Source of the DNA: Agapanthus africanus
Taxonomy: Eukaryota > Streptophyta > Magnoliopsida > Asparagales > Amaryllidaceae
Assembly (NCBI GenBank): GCA_030015575.1
Contig: CM057340.1
Location: 752,253,632-752,317,631 of the forward strand
Reading direction: 5' to 3'
DNA: 64,000 bases
The notes under the pieces were generated by a model. It was not told the DNA's origin, searched no databases, and saw nothing but the letters and a program-made list of their open reading frames with translations. The translations under genes and the position numbers were made by a program. Shown here piece by piece: positions 9,905 to 21,408 of the stretch; the stretch's first letter is position 1, and each line of letters begins with the position of its first letter.

Positions 9905-11123
9905 AGAACAAATATAAATAATTTCTCGAGATTATTTTGAAAATATATTAAAAATATTTTTCATAAAACCTCCTTGAGTTATATAAAACTATATTTAAGG
10001 ACTTTAGTAAATATAGGTTTAAGCGGGATCAATTCTCTTGAGGCCTAGGGAGCCGAAGAAAGTGAGTGCTTGCCTATTTAAGATAGAAAAACTTAACGGA
10101 GTTATCAATGGTAAATTTTTTGGAAAAGACACAAATCCTGCCGTTCATATGCAGCAGTTACCGACGACTCCCGAATCTAATCCAGGATGCAAATCAGTTA
10201 TAAGTGTCCGACTCAAGTCTGAGTCTAAATCAAACTTGAACCAAACTCAAACCAGAATCTAATTCAAATATAAATCCAAACTCTAACATGTATACTTGAA
10301 CATGAACCTGAATATCAAGCCGGAATACAAGACCTGACCTGACCGAACCATGGCTATAACTTGATGTGACTACAAGCTTATATCCTGAACTTGACTACTT
10401 GAACAACTTGTATCCATGGTCTTGGCAAGCCTTATAATCCATACAATACATTACGGGGTTAACGGGGTAGATTGGTACGAAATGTATAGCGTGGCACGAG
10501 ATAATCACTAAAAGACACCTACATGAACTCTCGTGCCGTTGTCCCATGGGTTTTGATATGGCCTTGTACTATATGTTACCATAGTCCACGGGGTAAGATG
10601 GACTTCTCTCGTATACACAAATACTTTCTGTACCAAGCTACCAACAACTACGTTAGAATAGCAATCTTATACCTGTACATCTTACCGGTTCAATTCTCAT
10701 TACTTGTTATATTCCTTTCTTTCTTTTGGGGCTTACCGAGCGCTAGTTCGCTGACGACATTCCTGTCTATTTCTTTCTTTGGAATGTTTGTCGGAAGGAC
10801 AGAACTCTCTCGAGATAGAGCCTAACCAGGAGGACGTGGACCAGCTCACTTCCCAGCAGGACTTCTAGCTTCTTATACTTACTTTTTAGTTTGTATGCCA
10901 CCGTTTAGGCATTGTTTTATATTGTTGTATCTTTCTTTTTCAAAGCAGTTGTAAAGTAAAGATGAATGTTAATAAAAGTTGTTTTTCGTTTTATGTCTCT
11001 TGTCAATTCTTGTGCATTTTATACATATATTGCTTAATTACGCTTAACTTATTTATTTCTTAGTAAATACGTTGCGGGCTTGCCATGCCACCACTTCCGT
11101 ATACTGGGAAGCGGGGCGTGACA
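9905..11123 (+). repeat. 5' LTR of element A, 5'-truncated
   Basis: It matches the last ~1.2 kb of the 3' LTR in order, for example the TTCTCTTGAG segment near 10032 (16551 in the 3' LTR), the GACACAAATCCTGCCGTTCA segment near 10128, and the end GGCGTGACA at 11123. The first ~1.6 kb of the LTR is absent. The left limit is where I lose the match and is approximate. Confidence 0.7.
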
Positions 11124-11139
11124 TAGACCCATAATGCCA

Positions 11140-14100
11140 GCTCCGCAGAGGCCAGCTATTTAGGCACCTGCACCCCGCCCAGCTCTTCCTGCACCAGCTC
11201 TACGTGGACCACCTGCACAGCGTCAGCGTCAATTCCATCAGGCATAGAGAAACGTGCCTCAAAGGTATAGGAATGTGCCTCCGGTGAGGAGGAATATACC
11301 GAGACGACAGGCTTTTATAATGACGGTCGAGGAGTCCGAAGCTACAGGACAAGTCATCACCAGTAAAGTCTTCTCATCCTTTCAACCTTCGATACTAGTA
11401 CATCGTTATCTTTTTCTATATCTAAACACAATTTCACACAACTTAGGAACTATACTAGTAGCCACACTTCCTGCAGTAGCACTTTTCGACACTAGAGCTT
11501 CACATTGCTTCATGTCACAACGGTTCATGAGAACGCACGCAATTCCCGTCAAGCCACTCATTTCAAGCTGGAATGTCAGTTTCAGAAATGGAGTCTTGAA
11601 GGAAACTTTGGGGTATGATCAGTGCCCGGTTGTAATTTGTAGCCGAGAATTCTACGCAAATTTCAAAGTACCGGACATACCAAATTTTGATGTTGTGTTG
11701 GGAATGGATTGGCTGGGAGTATTTTATACTACCATTGACTACCATAAAAGGAGGGTAGTATTTGAGATACCGGATCACCCAATGTTCTATTTCAAAAGTA
11801 GAGACAGAACCTTGGAACAAGGAAGCCACCGTGCCAAGCCGAAAAATGCAGAAGTATTCTCCCTACCAGCTGAAGAAGAAAAGCCTAAAATAGTTCGAGA
11901 GTTCGAGGATGTTTTCCCTGGAGACATATCAGGTTTGCCTTCCGATCGAGCTCTTGAATTCAGTATTGATTTACAATCTGGTGCACAACCTGTAATCAAA
12001 GCTCCATATCGACTAAGTCCGGAAGGATTGAAAGAAATTCGTATCCAGTTAGACGAGCTCCTGAAGAAAGGTTAGATCAAACCCGGTACTTCAAGTTGGG
12101 GATCACCGGTGTTACTAATGAAGAAGAAGGAATGTACCTACCAGATGTGCGTGGATTATCGATCACTGAACGAAGTAACGATTAAGAACAAGTATCCACT
12201 ATCTCGCATCGATAGCCTTTTCGATCAGTTAAGTGGATCTTGTGTATTCTCAAAGTTAGATCTTCGTTCAGGATATCATCAAGTGAAGGTCAAGGAGTCT
12301 GACATTCCGAAGATGACGTTTAGGACTCGTTATGGCCATTATGAATATTATGTAATGCCATTTGGAGTGACCAATATACTAGCCATCTTTATGAACCTGA
12401 TGAATCAAGTTTTCCGAGAATACTTAGACAGGTTTGTTGTTATCTTCATCGATGACATTCTGGTATATTCAAATAATCGGATAGAGCACGCCGAGCACTT
12501 ACGTATTTTCCTGGAGACATTACGACAACACTAACTCTACGCCAAGTAAAGCAAGTGTGAATTTTGACTAGATCAAGTCGAATTTCTCGGACACATCGTT
12601 TCAGGCCAAGGAATCTCTGTGGATCCAGCTAAGGTGTCAGCTGTCAGCGAGTGGCCGACACCAAAGATGGTGAAAGATATAAGAAGCTTCTTGGGCTTAG
12701 CAGGATATTACAGACGATTCATCGAAGGATTTTCGAAGATCGCAGCACCCCTGACTGAGCTCATACGTAAAGATGAAGCTTTGTGTAGTCAGAATCATGT
12801 AAGAAAGCTTTTGTAGAACTCAAGTCGAGCTTAACCTCTGCACCTATTCTTGTAATACCGGATCGATCTGGCAAATTAGATGTACATTGTGATACGTCCG
12901 GTAAAGGATTATGATGTGTTCTATATCAGCATAGAAAAGTTATGGCTTTTGCATCAAGGCAGTTAAAAGTTCATGAACGCAACTATCCAACACATGATCT
13001 GGAATTGGCAGCCGTCATCTTCGCACTCAAGATTTGGCGTCACTACTCATTGGGAGAGTGAGTGGATATATACACCAACCACAAAAGTATGAAGCTTGTA
13101 TTTACTCGGAAAGAACTCAACATGCGGCAAAGAAGATGGCCCGAGCTCATGGCGGACTTCGACATCAACCTACAGTATCATCCTGGAAAGGTGAATGTAG
13201 TTCCTGATGCACTTAGTCGTCAGCCATTAGCAATGAACCTCACCGCTCAGTGGAAGCTACAGCAAGAACTATATAGATTGGGGATTGAAATAGTTGTACC
13301 AGGTACCGCCTCATCTTTGATGAACTTACAAGTATAGTCCACTCTTGTCAATCAGATCAAGGTAGCTCAAGTAAATGATGCTAAGATACAAAAGATCCGA
13401 AAACAAGTAGAAAGTGGTATTCGAACTGACTTCATCATCCATGAAAATGGATTCTTAAGGTATGGGAGCCATTTATGCGTGCCAGTCGGCCCTGTTCGAG
13501 AAGAGTTAATGAAAGAAGCTCACAACTCTCCGTATTCTGTACACCCCGGCAGCACGAAGATGTACAAGAATCTACGACAACACTGCTGGTGACATGGAAT
13601 GAAGCATGAATTAGCAAGGAGCGTAGCAAAGTGCTTAATCTGTCAGCAAGTGAAGGCTGAACATTACAGAATGACTGGTCTACTTCATCTATTATCAATC
13701 CCAGAATGGAAATGGCAGCACATTACCATGGACTTCGTGACTGCTCTCCCTTGTAGCACAAAGGGTAACTACGCGATCTGGGTTATTATGGATCAACTCA
13801 CCTAGTCGGCTCACCTTATTCCATTTGGAGTTGGACAGTCAACCGAGACGTTGGCAAGAAAGTATATGGAGGTGAGTAAAAATCTAAAGTAAGCTTTAAA
13901 CCTTTAAGATGTACCATACTTGTCATGATACCCATAAACTCATGCAGGAGATCGTGAGATTACATGGGGTGCCTGTCTGCATCGTCTCTGACCGTGATAC
14001 TAGATTCCGATCCCAATTTTGGCAGAGTCTTCAAACTAGCCTGGGAACAAGTCTGAATTTCAGCACGGCATATAATCTACAAACAGACGGACAGTCCGAG

Positions 14101-14803
14101 CGATCTATTCAGATCCTTGAAGACATGCTGAGAGCTTGTATGCTAGATTTCAGAGGTTCGTGGGAAGATCACCTACACCTTGTAGAGTTTTCCTATAATA
14201 ACAACTACCAGGCAAGCATTGGGATGGCACCATTCGCAGCACTGTATGGACGAAAGTGTCGTTCCTCGCTGAGTTGGGACGACGTTAAAGATCGTGAACT
14301 CCTTAGACCATATATGGTGCATAGCCCAGGACCGACAGAAGTATTGGGCAGATACAAAACGTCGACATCTGGAGTTCCAACCCGGAGAGTATGTGTTTCT
14401 GAAAATCTCTCCGAACAGAGGATTCATACGTTTTGGCAAGAGGGGTAAACTCAGTCCAAGGTACATCGAACTGTTCGACATACTCGAACGAGTTGGAGAA
14501 GTGTCATACCGCTTGACACTACCACTCTCATTAGAAGGAGTGCACAACTTGTTTCACATATCCCCGCTATGACGATATGTGAGCGACCCCAGCCACATAC
14601 TTGATCACTCAAAGCTCACTGTACAGACCGATCTGACTTGCGAGAAGCAGCCAGTCAAGATCTTGGATCGAAAGGTGAAGATACTACGGAACAAGAAGGT
14701 GAATTTAGTTCGAGTGATGTGGAGAAAAGATTCGCCAGGAGAATCGACATGGGAGCGAGAAGACGATATGCGTGCACGATACCATTATCTTTTTGAAAAT
14801 TAG
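11140..14803 (+). pseudogene. gag remnant-pol of element A (protease, RT, RNase H, integrase, chromodomain)
   Basis: The start is a proline-rich gag tail. Protease lies about 11440-11820; its active-site triplet reads DTR instead of DTG, which should abolish activity. RT runs 11910-12560 with FIDDILVYS at about 12447. RNase H follows to about 13240 ([10 protein letters not shown]). Integrase begins with a zinc-binding segment near 13600 (CLICQQVK) and the core follows (HITMDFVTALP, then VSDRDTRF, then QTDGQSERSIQ). The chromodomain ends at 14803 (QPVKILDRKVKILRNKKVN). Breaks include amber codons at 12073-12075 and 13803-13805, several stops near 12530-12570 and 12820-12920, and a deletion of roughly 60 bp with a frameshift near 14310. 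A 76-bp intron-like insertion interrupts integrase at 13872. Confidence 0.85.
13872..13947 (+). other. Intron-like 76-bp insertion in the integrase core of element A
   Basis: The insertion starts GTGAGTAAAA and ends CTCATGCAG, so it has a consensus plant 5' splice site and a 3' splice site. It is AT-rich and begins between two complete codons (ATG GAG | GAG ATC). Its length is not a multiple of three and it contains an in-frame TAA; excision would rejoin the two integrase frames exactly. The same place in element B (near 63133) has no insertion. Confidence 0.6.
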
Positions 14804-14829
14804 TTTTTATGTAAATTTCGAGGACAAAA

Positions 14830-14849
14830 TTTTTATAAGGATGGTAGAA
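14830..14849 (+). other. Polypurine tract of element A
   Basis: A purine-rich run (AAGGATGGTAGAA) directly before the 3' LTR, following the conserved GAGGACAAAA motif. Confidence 0.7.
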
Positions 14850-17705
14850 CGTAACGACTCTGAAATCCCTGTACAAATGTAATTTATTTAAATGTATAGA
14901 ATGGATATTTTAGCCTGATTAGGAGTAATAAGTTATTTTTGTTCAATAAAAGTAAGAAACAATTTGTAGTTCACTGGTTAAGCTTCTCTACTGCTGTGCC
15001 ATAGTCTGTGTGTTCGATTCCCATCAGTCCCAGTTATTTTTATAATTTTTCTTTTTAACTTTTCGGAAGCCCAAGAGTTGCACGTGCAATACACGGAGAA
15101 TTGAAAAGTTTCAGAAAAATCAAACGGGATAAATGAGGAGTTAATACAGAATATAATACCTGGCATGAATCTCGAGACAGATGGACTAAATCCGACCGTC
15201 CAAATCCGTCTTTGGCCACCACCGACAGTCCAACTAGATCCAAATCGCTCCATTCTTTGCACGTGTGTCCTTTTGACTCCCCTATACTCCACTGTAGTGT
15301 TTGATTTCTCTGCATTCATCCAGAGGCTCTTCAATTCCCCATTAAACCTATTTTAAAGCTTTTTAATTCAATTTTTTAACTCACACACCCTCGTTTCTAC
15401 ACTATAAATACATCTCATCCCCTATCTCTCCCTATTATGAAAAGCCCTATCAAAAATTCTCTAAGTTCAAGAGGGGTTAAGGCTCGTCAAGTGGAGTTAG
15501 CGATCAAGTTCGTTTCGTTGAAGATTGGAGCTTATCCCGACGATATTGAGACGCCACGGGGACCCCCTCTCTCTTCCTTACTCTCTTATCAATGCTACGG
15601 AACCCGTAAGTCCCTATTCTTTCCGCTCATTTCGTCTCAAATCGTGTTCTTAAAATATATCGACAAAGTGGAGTTCACTCCGATAACATTTTTTTCAATG
15701 TTTTAATTCGTTTTTTAAGTTACACCAATACCTAACATAACTTTAAAATGTTATTCTCTTTGTTTACCTTTTTATGCAATTAAAATTCCATATGATATGA
15801 TCATATAACAAACTTTTTCACATAAATACTATGAACTTTAAAAGTACCCTTTTTCGATAACTAGCATATATACCTCTAGAAAATTCACGTGGCAACAACC
15901 TACCCCATTCATAAATAATATGGTTTCATAGCACGATGTTTTAGATATATGGTTAATTTAAAGAATATGAATTACAATAAAATACCATTTCTCTTATAAA
16001 ATATGTTTTTAATCGTTATTTTTTTTAGATCCTTTGCAATTGTGCCTCTACAACCCTTTTGGGGGAACCCATCTACATATGGTGCGGGTTATCGCACGTC
16101 CTTGGGATAATAGAGTGAGATATAGAACTAAGCATTCGGTCTCGAAAGAAATAAAAATACGATTTAAAAGAATACGATTTTCTTAAACAAAATTAAAACT
16201 TTGAAAAATTATATAAAATTATGAAACCGTATTTTCAATAAAAACAAATTGTGAAAATTATCTTTTAAAATGAAAGATTGAAATTTTAATAAAATACCAC
16301 CAATTTTCAAAAGCAGTAGTTTTCATAAAAATATCATAAACTTTTAAAAGCTAAGTTTTATCACTAAAATACCTCTAAAACTAAAATACATTTTCATAAA
16401 AACTCTTGATATTATAAATCACTCTCGAGACTTGTTTTTAAACAATATTAAAGTATTTCTCATAAAACCCCCTCAATATATGCATACAATGTAAACATAC
16501 AAGATCAAATCTTTAAGGACCCTATATTAATATAGGTTTAAGTGGTATCATTTCTCTTGAGCCCCAGGAAGCCGGAGAAAGTGAGTACTTGCTTATTTAG
16601 GTTAGACAACAAAGCAAATTAACGGAGTTTATCAATGCAATTGTCTTGGAAAAAGACACAAATGTTGTCGTTCATGTGCAGCAGTTGTCCGATTACTCCC
16701 GAACTTAAGAAATTCAAGAGCTAAATCATTTCATAAGATACTGACTCCAACCTAAATCCAAACTCAAACCAGAATCCAAAATCAAACACAAACTTGAATA
16801 CTTGATCATGAACCTGAATACTCGAATTCAAATATCAAACTTGAACTTGAATACTTTACTCCACTTGACCGGACCATAGATATAACTTGACATGAACTTG
16901 ACATAAATACCTGAATACATGATTACATCTTGCACATGAACCAGTACATTTTTTAAATTCATGCATTCGGCCAAGACCTGTAATATTATACTATACAATA
17001 CAATATGCAGAGATAAATGGGTAGATTGATACGGAACGTATCTCATGACACGAGAGGTCACTTAAAAGACACATACATGAATTCACATGCCGTTGTCCCA
17101 TGGGTTATGACGGAGCCTTGTACTACATATTACCATAGTCCACGGGGTAAGATGGACTCCTCTCGTATACATGAATACTTTCTTTATCAAACTACAAATA
17201 ACCGCGTTAGAATAACTATCTTATACCGTTAAATAAACATGCTTAGATACTCTCATATATAATCTTGCCTGTTCACTTTTATTTGGTTTCTCTTCACTTT
17301 ATATACCATCTTCTTTAACTTCTTTGGGAACTTACCGAGCGCTAGTTCACTGACGACATTCCTCTCTGTTTCTTTCTTTGGAATGTTCGTGATGAGGACC
17401 AGATTCTGAGGAGATAGAGCCGAACCCGAAAAACTTGGACCAGTTTGCTTCTCAGTCTGACTATTAGTTCCTGCTTGTATTTACATCCAGTATGCTATTA
17501 TTTAGGCATTTGCTTTATCATTGTATATTTTTATTACAAACAGTTGTATGTAAATTTGAATGTAAATAAAGTTGTTTCATCTTATTACTCTTGTTATTCT
17601 TGTACATTGTTATATTATTTAATTACGCTTAACATATTCTCATAGTAAATACGATGCGGGCTTGCCACGTCACCGTTTCCGTCTACTGGGAACATGGGCG
17701 TGACA
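14850..17705 (+). repeat. 3' LTR of element A
   Basis: It begins CGTAACGACTCTGAAATCCC; the solo LTR at 52947 begins TGTAACG, so the first base appears mutated. It ends GGGCGTGACA at 17705, 2856 bp in all. It is mostly AT-rich and non-coding and contains a tRNA-like segment near its start. The short open frames within it have no domains. The following bases, GCCAG, should be one copy of the target duplication; the other copy is lost with the 5' end. Confidence 0.85.
14967..15021 (+). promoter_or_regulatory. tRNA-like Pol III A and B boxes inside the LTR
   Basis: Box A-like TAGTTCACTGG at 14967-14977 and box B-like TGTTCGATTCC at 15011-15021 are 44 nt apart, the spacing found in tRNA genes. 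The related solo LTR has TAGCTCACTGG at 53065 and TGTTTGAATCT at 53109, again 44 nt apart. This may be a tRNA-derived SINE head captured by the LTR family. Function is not shown. Confidence 0.45.
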
Positions 17706-18660
17706 GCCAGCGTATTGTCGAGTGTTTAGAGTCCCACACAGAGCTTTTCCAGCACATACGAAACGATGTAGGGAACGTATAGGGAGATGTGCATAAGTTC
17801 GATTAAACACGTGTATTTGATACACGTATTTTAATCGGGTGTTTATTAATATTAGCCGGAATATATATGATAAAGTCAGATTATTAAATCAAGTGTTGAT
17901 TAAATAATTAAATATATATTGATAAATTGATATATTGATATATTTATATATTAACTAATATCATGCTCACTTTATTATTTTCTCCTCTTAATTAATATTT
18001 ATATTTGATATAAATATTGTTTCATATATGTTGATACATTAAAAATGGGTGTGTAAGAATCATATGGAAGATGAGAACACTTTTAAATGAGAATGAGTCA
18101 TTGAAATTATATGGTTGTAGACTTGATGATGTGTTTTTACTTGATGACTCATTTTGATGACTCATTCTTGGATTTTTTTTCATACACATCTTTAGCATTC
18201 TCATCTTCTTCTTGATCTCTCATTCTCCGTGGCTTTCCTCTCTTGATTTTCTTCTAATGAAGAATGGAAAAGGAAAAGAGAAAATTAAGTGAGCTAATTA
18301 TTCTACATCTTCTATTAATCACTCTTACCAAGTTTAATTAGTGGGTTGCTTCATTTTGATGAGATCAATTTGAATCTAGAGCTTGTGTTGGAGTTATCTC
18401 AATGTGGATCATCTTGGCGAGGAGATCATCAAGCAAGCTTGTTCCAGCTTTCGTGGAGACTAGACGGAGTCCAAAAAGAGGTGGCTAATGCGTTACAAAG
18501 GTTGTAGTCCACCAACTCTAGTTTGTTTGCTTACTAGTTTAGTTGCAAGTTTAGCTTTTTTGTTTGATTCTTGGGTTAGGGTGCTATTGCTCTCTAGATT
18601 TTTTAAATTACCGCTTCCGCCATGGTTTAAACCATACTAGAGGTTCCTAGTATCCCAACA
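17706..18660 (+). repeat. LTR of copia element C1 (5'-truncated by element A)
   Basis: It matches the C2 LTR (51729-52901) from about 51835 onward, for example CGTATTGTCGAGTGTTTAGA at 17711. It ends TATCCCAACA at 18660, followed by the primer site. About the first 110 bp lies beyond the insertion point of element A. A minus-strand open frame at 18022-18204 is not a gene. Confidence 0.75.
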
Positions 18661-18661
18661 G

Positions 18662-18673
18662 TGGTATCAGAGC
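18662..18673 (+). other. Primer-binding site of C1, tRNA-iMet type
   Basis: TGGTATCAGAGC one base after the LTR end, complementary to the 3' end of initiator tRNA-Met. Confidence 0.9.
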
Positions 18674-20320
18674 CATCCTAAAAAACTACAACTTGTTTTG
18701 GTGGCATTGGAATTCATGAAACCCAAAATTTTCAAAACTAATTTTAAATATTTGCATGAAAATCTCTCATTTTTTCTTGTGCCGGAGCCACCGGATTCTT
18801 GGTTGAGACCAAGAGTTTAGAGTAGGCTCACGATAACCCGAACCTACCCAATTTGAGCTCGATTCGGGGGCCAAACCGAGGCCGATTCAGCCCCGCATCG
18901 GGGGCTGAATCAGCCACTGGATCAGCCCTGATGCGGGGCTGATTCACCCCTGATGCGGGGCTGATCCCGCTCCTGATTCGGCCCCGTTTCGGGGCTAAAT
19001 CAAGGCTCATATAGTATGGTTTTTTTTGGGTTATCGGGGTTCGATTTCGCGCAAAAATGATGGGGTTTTCGTTGCCGGGATGAACTTGAAATTCAGATTT
19101 GTGGAATTTCAAGTTTGCGATCTCGCGGTTTATGAATTCTAATCTCATGGTTCGAATCGACTAAATCAAAGTGTTTAATTTAATCGGCTTGAACACGGAT
19201 AAAATAAGGATATGCATTGGTTAATGTCGCCTAATTGCTATATAATCAGTTAGACGAGATTGCGCATTTGTTATTGAGATAATGGTTTGGATGGAATGTG
19301 TTTGGATTTTCGCGAAATGAATAGACACCGTGCGGAATTTTAAGTGTTATTTCCATTCATGCTTGTAGCCATCTTGTATATTCATTTGTTCGGGACGAGC
19401 TCCAACATGTGGCCGCCGTTTCCGTTATATATATATTCTTTATTTCAGGACTTAGTGGTTCACATATGGCTGTAGTCGCCGCTTATTGTATTATTATTTG
19501 TCGGGACACGATCAGGTTGCAATCGTTGTCGCCGTTGTATAATACAGGTTTAGAATTACACCGCGGAGATGCGCACGAGCAACCGAGTTCTAGATTGCAT
19601 CGAGTGGCCATCTCAAGGAGTTGAGATCGAGTCACTCTAGTCTAGGATTGTCAGGTTGCTTGCCGCGCTTATAGGGGGTATAAGATAGACTGGCCGCGGA
19701 GGAGTGCTCAAGTCATTAGATTCGAGAAAGTGTCGGGTGGCCCCTTCATAGTGATGATGATGGGTTTCCTCATTTCTTGGGTTGGCTGGTTGCTTGTCGC
19801 ACTCGTAGGGGTCTGATTTTAGCTGCGCACGGCCTGTTCACATGACCAGGGAATGTCGCATTTCTTTTATGGCTCGAACGAAAAGCGGGATTCTTAAGTG
19901 ATCCGACCATTCCTATTCTGTGATATTCATTACTTGCTTGTATGTTTACCTGCCTGTGATGATATTTATCGCTTAGTTGAATGATGATTATTTGGCTGCA
20001 ATATTTTATATGTTGATATATTGATATATATGATATATATGATATATATATAAATGTTATATACATTTTGCACCCGCGCCAGCCCTGTCCCCGCCCTTCC
20101 GTAAATTAAGTAACATTACGGTGAAGCCCCGGGGCCCCGTGGCGAATGTGGATGGCATATATGTGCATTCTATTTTCTTTTCATACTTTTTCTGTGATTG
20201 TGTGAAGAGATGCTAGGTAATGAGATTATCAAAATGATGGGATTGCATTGATTCAAATTAATGCAAAGATAATAAATCTAAAACACGTTGTGGGGACCAA
20301 ATATCAGATATTGTGGTGTT
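18674..20320 (+). other. C1 internal 5' region, non-coding
   Basis: No reading frame is recognisable. A GC-rich patch at 18840-19000 repeats CTGAT-GCGGGG motifs (for example GGCTGATTCA and CCTGATGCGGGG). The segment near 19195-19270 matches 56290-56345 in C2. Confidence 0.5.
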
Positions 20321-20597
20321 ATAGTCGAATCTTTTGCTTTGCACAGAGGTATTCGGTTAGGAATATCCTGCACCTCATTCCACGAGAAAAGAACCTAGAT
20401 CCATTCACAGGGAGTGATCTCTTTGGCAAAAAATTGTTTTACTATAAATTTTCAAATTGTATAGCCGTAGTCTTTTGCTTTGCACAGAGGTATTTGGTTA
20501 GGAATATCATGCACCTCATTCGATAAGGGAAGAGCCTTGATCCCTTCACTGGGAGTTCGCTCTTAAGCAAAAGTTTATGTTACTATAAATTTGCAAA
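20321..20597 (+). repeat. 140-bp direct duplication within C1
   Basis: ATAGTCGAATCTTTTGCTTT at 20321 recurs as ATAGCCGTAGTCTTTTGCTT at 20461. Both copies continue through a CACAGAGGTATT segment and a GGGAGT segment to an ACTATAAATTT segment. Confidence 0.8.
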
Positions 20598-20704
20598 ACC
20601 ACTCGGTTCCTACGATGAGATCAAGTTCATTACGTTAAAGGTTTTCTTCAAAACCAGTTGTAGCCCTCTTTCATTTTAGGAAGTAGAATACTTAATATTC
20701 GTGT

Positions 20705-21020
20705 TGCGTTTGTTGACCATAGTTAAGGCAAAGTGTACGACAGCTAAGTGATATCTTCCTGCTTACATATGATGCGATTAGTTAGGATGGTCATACGACT
20801 TTGTTGACCATAGTTAAGGGTCGTGTGGGTAGGTCTAAAACAGTCATGAAATGACAGGCTGAACTTGATTAGCGGATTATGATTTGTTGACCATAGTTAA
20901 GGTCATAAGCCGTTAAGGGCAAAAACTGATATCGGGAGTTTCAAGTGTTGAAACTTGTAATGAGATTGCATACCTTCTATGAAGTATGGTGACTTGTTGA
21001 CTTTAGTTAAGGTTACCACG
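20705..21020 (+). repeat. Four stem-loops with the same loop sequence in C1
   Basis: TGTTGACCATAGTTAAGG or a close variant occurs at 20711, 20802, 20885 and 20995. The bases flanking copies 2-4 are complementary but differ from copy to copy: ACGAC/GTCGT, TTATGA/TCATAA, and TGGTGAC/GTTACCA with one mismatch. The first has only TTTG/CAAA. Confidence 0.65.
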
Positions 21021-21408
21021 CCATGATAGTTTGGATCCCGATTCCCACTGTGAGTAATAGTTACTCTCGGAAGATTTTCTATTAATGATCCCGGCTAGTT
21101 CTCCTTTTAAGGTTTGAAGGAGAATTCGACAAAACGGTGGGAGCCATCCTGATTAGATAAATAAACCAATCTAATCTAGATTAGAGTGCACGACAGGTGT
21201 TTCTTTTCTCTCTCTCTGGTAGCGACCTAAGACTGACCCTAAACTAAAAAGCCGTAAAAACTAGTTAACTGAACCTTTTTTTACAATCAACGGCTTTAGA
21301 ATGTTATGATTTCCCTATTTCATGACATAGTCGCATATATCCTTACCCATCCCACTTTCCCTTTTACTTCCTTAAGAACACTCTGTATCCAATACAGAGA
21401 TTCATATT

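Larger units (their letters stand above)
9905..17705 (+). mobile_element. Element A: Tekay/Del-like chromovirus (Ty3/gypsy), decayed
   Basis: It consists of a truncated 5' LTR (9905-11123), an internal region with pol remnants in the order PR-RT-RH-INT-chromodomain (11140-14803), a polypurine tract, and a 3' LTR (14850-17705). The domain order and the C-terminal chromodomain are those of plant chromoviruses. The sequence before the 3' LTR (GAGGACAAAATTTTTATAAG) is the hallmark of the Del/Tekay group. The primer site and most of gag are missing, so it cannot move by itself. It is inserted in the LTR of copia copy C1. A 2960-bp solo LTR of the same family is at 52947-55906. Confidence 0.85.
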
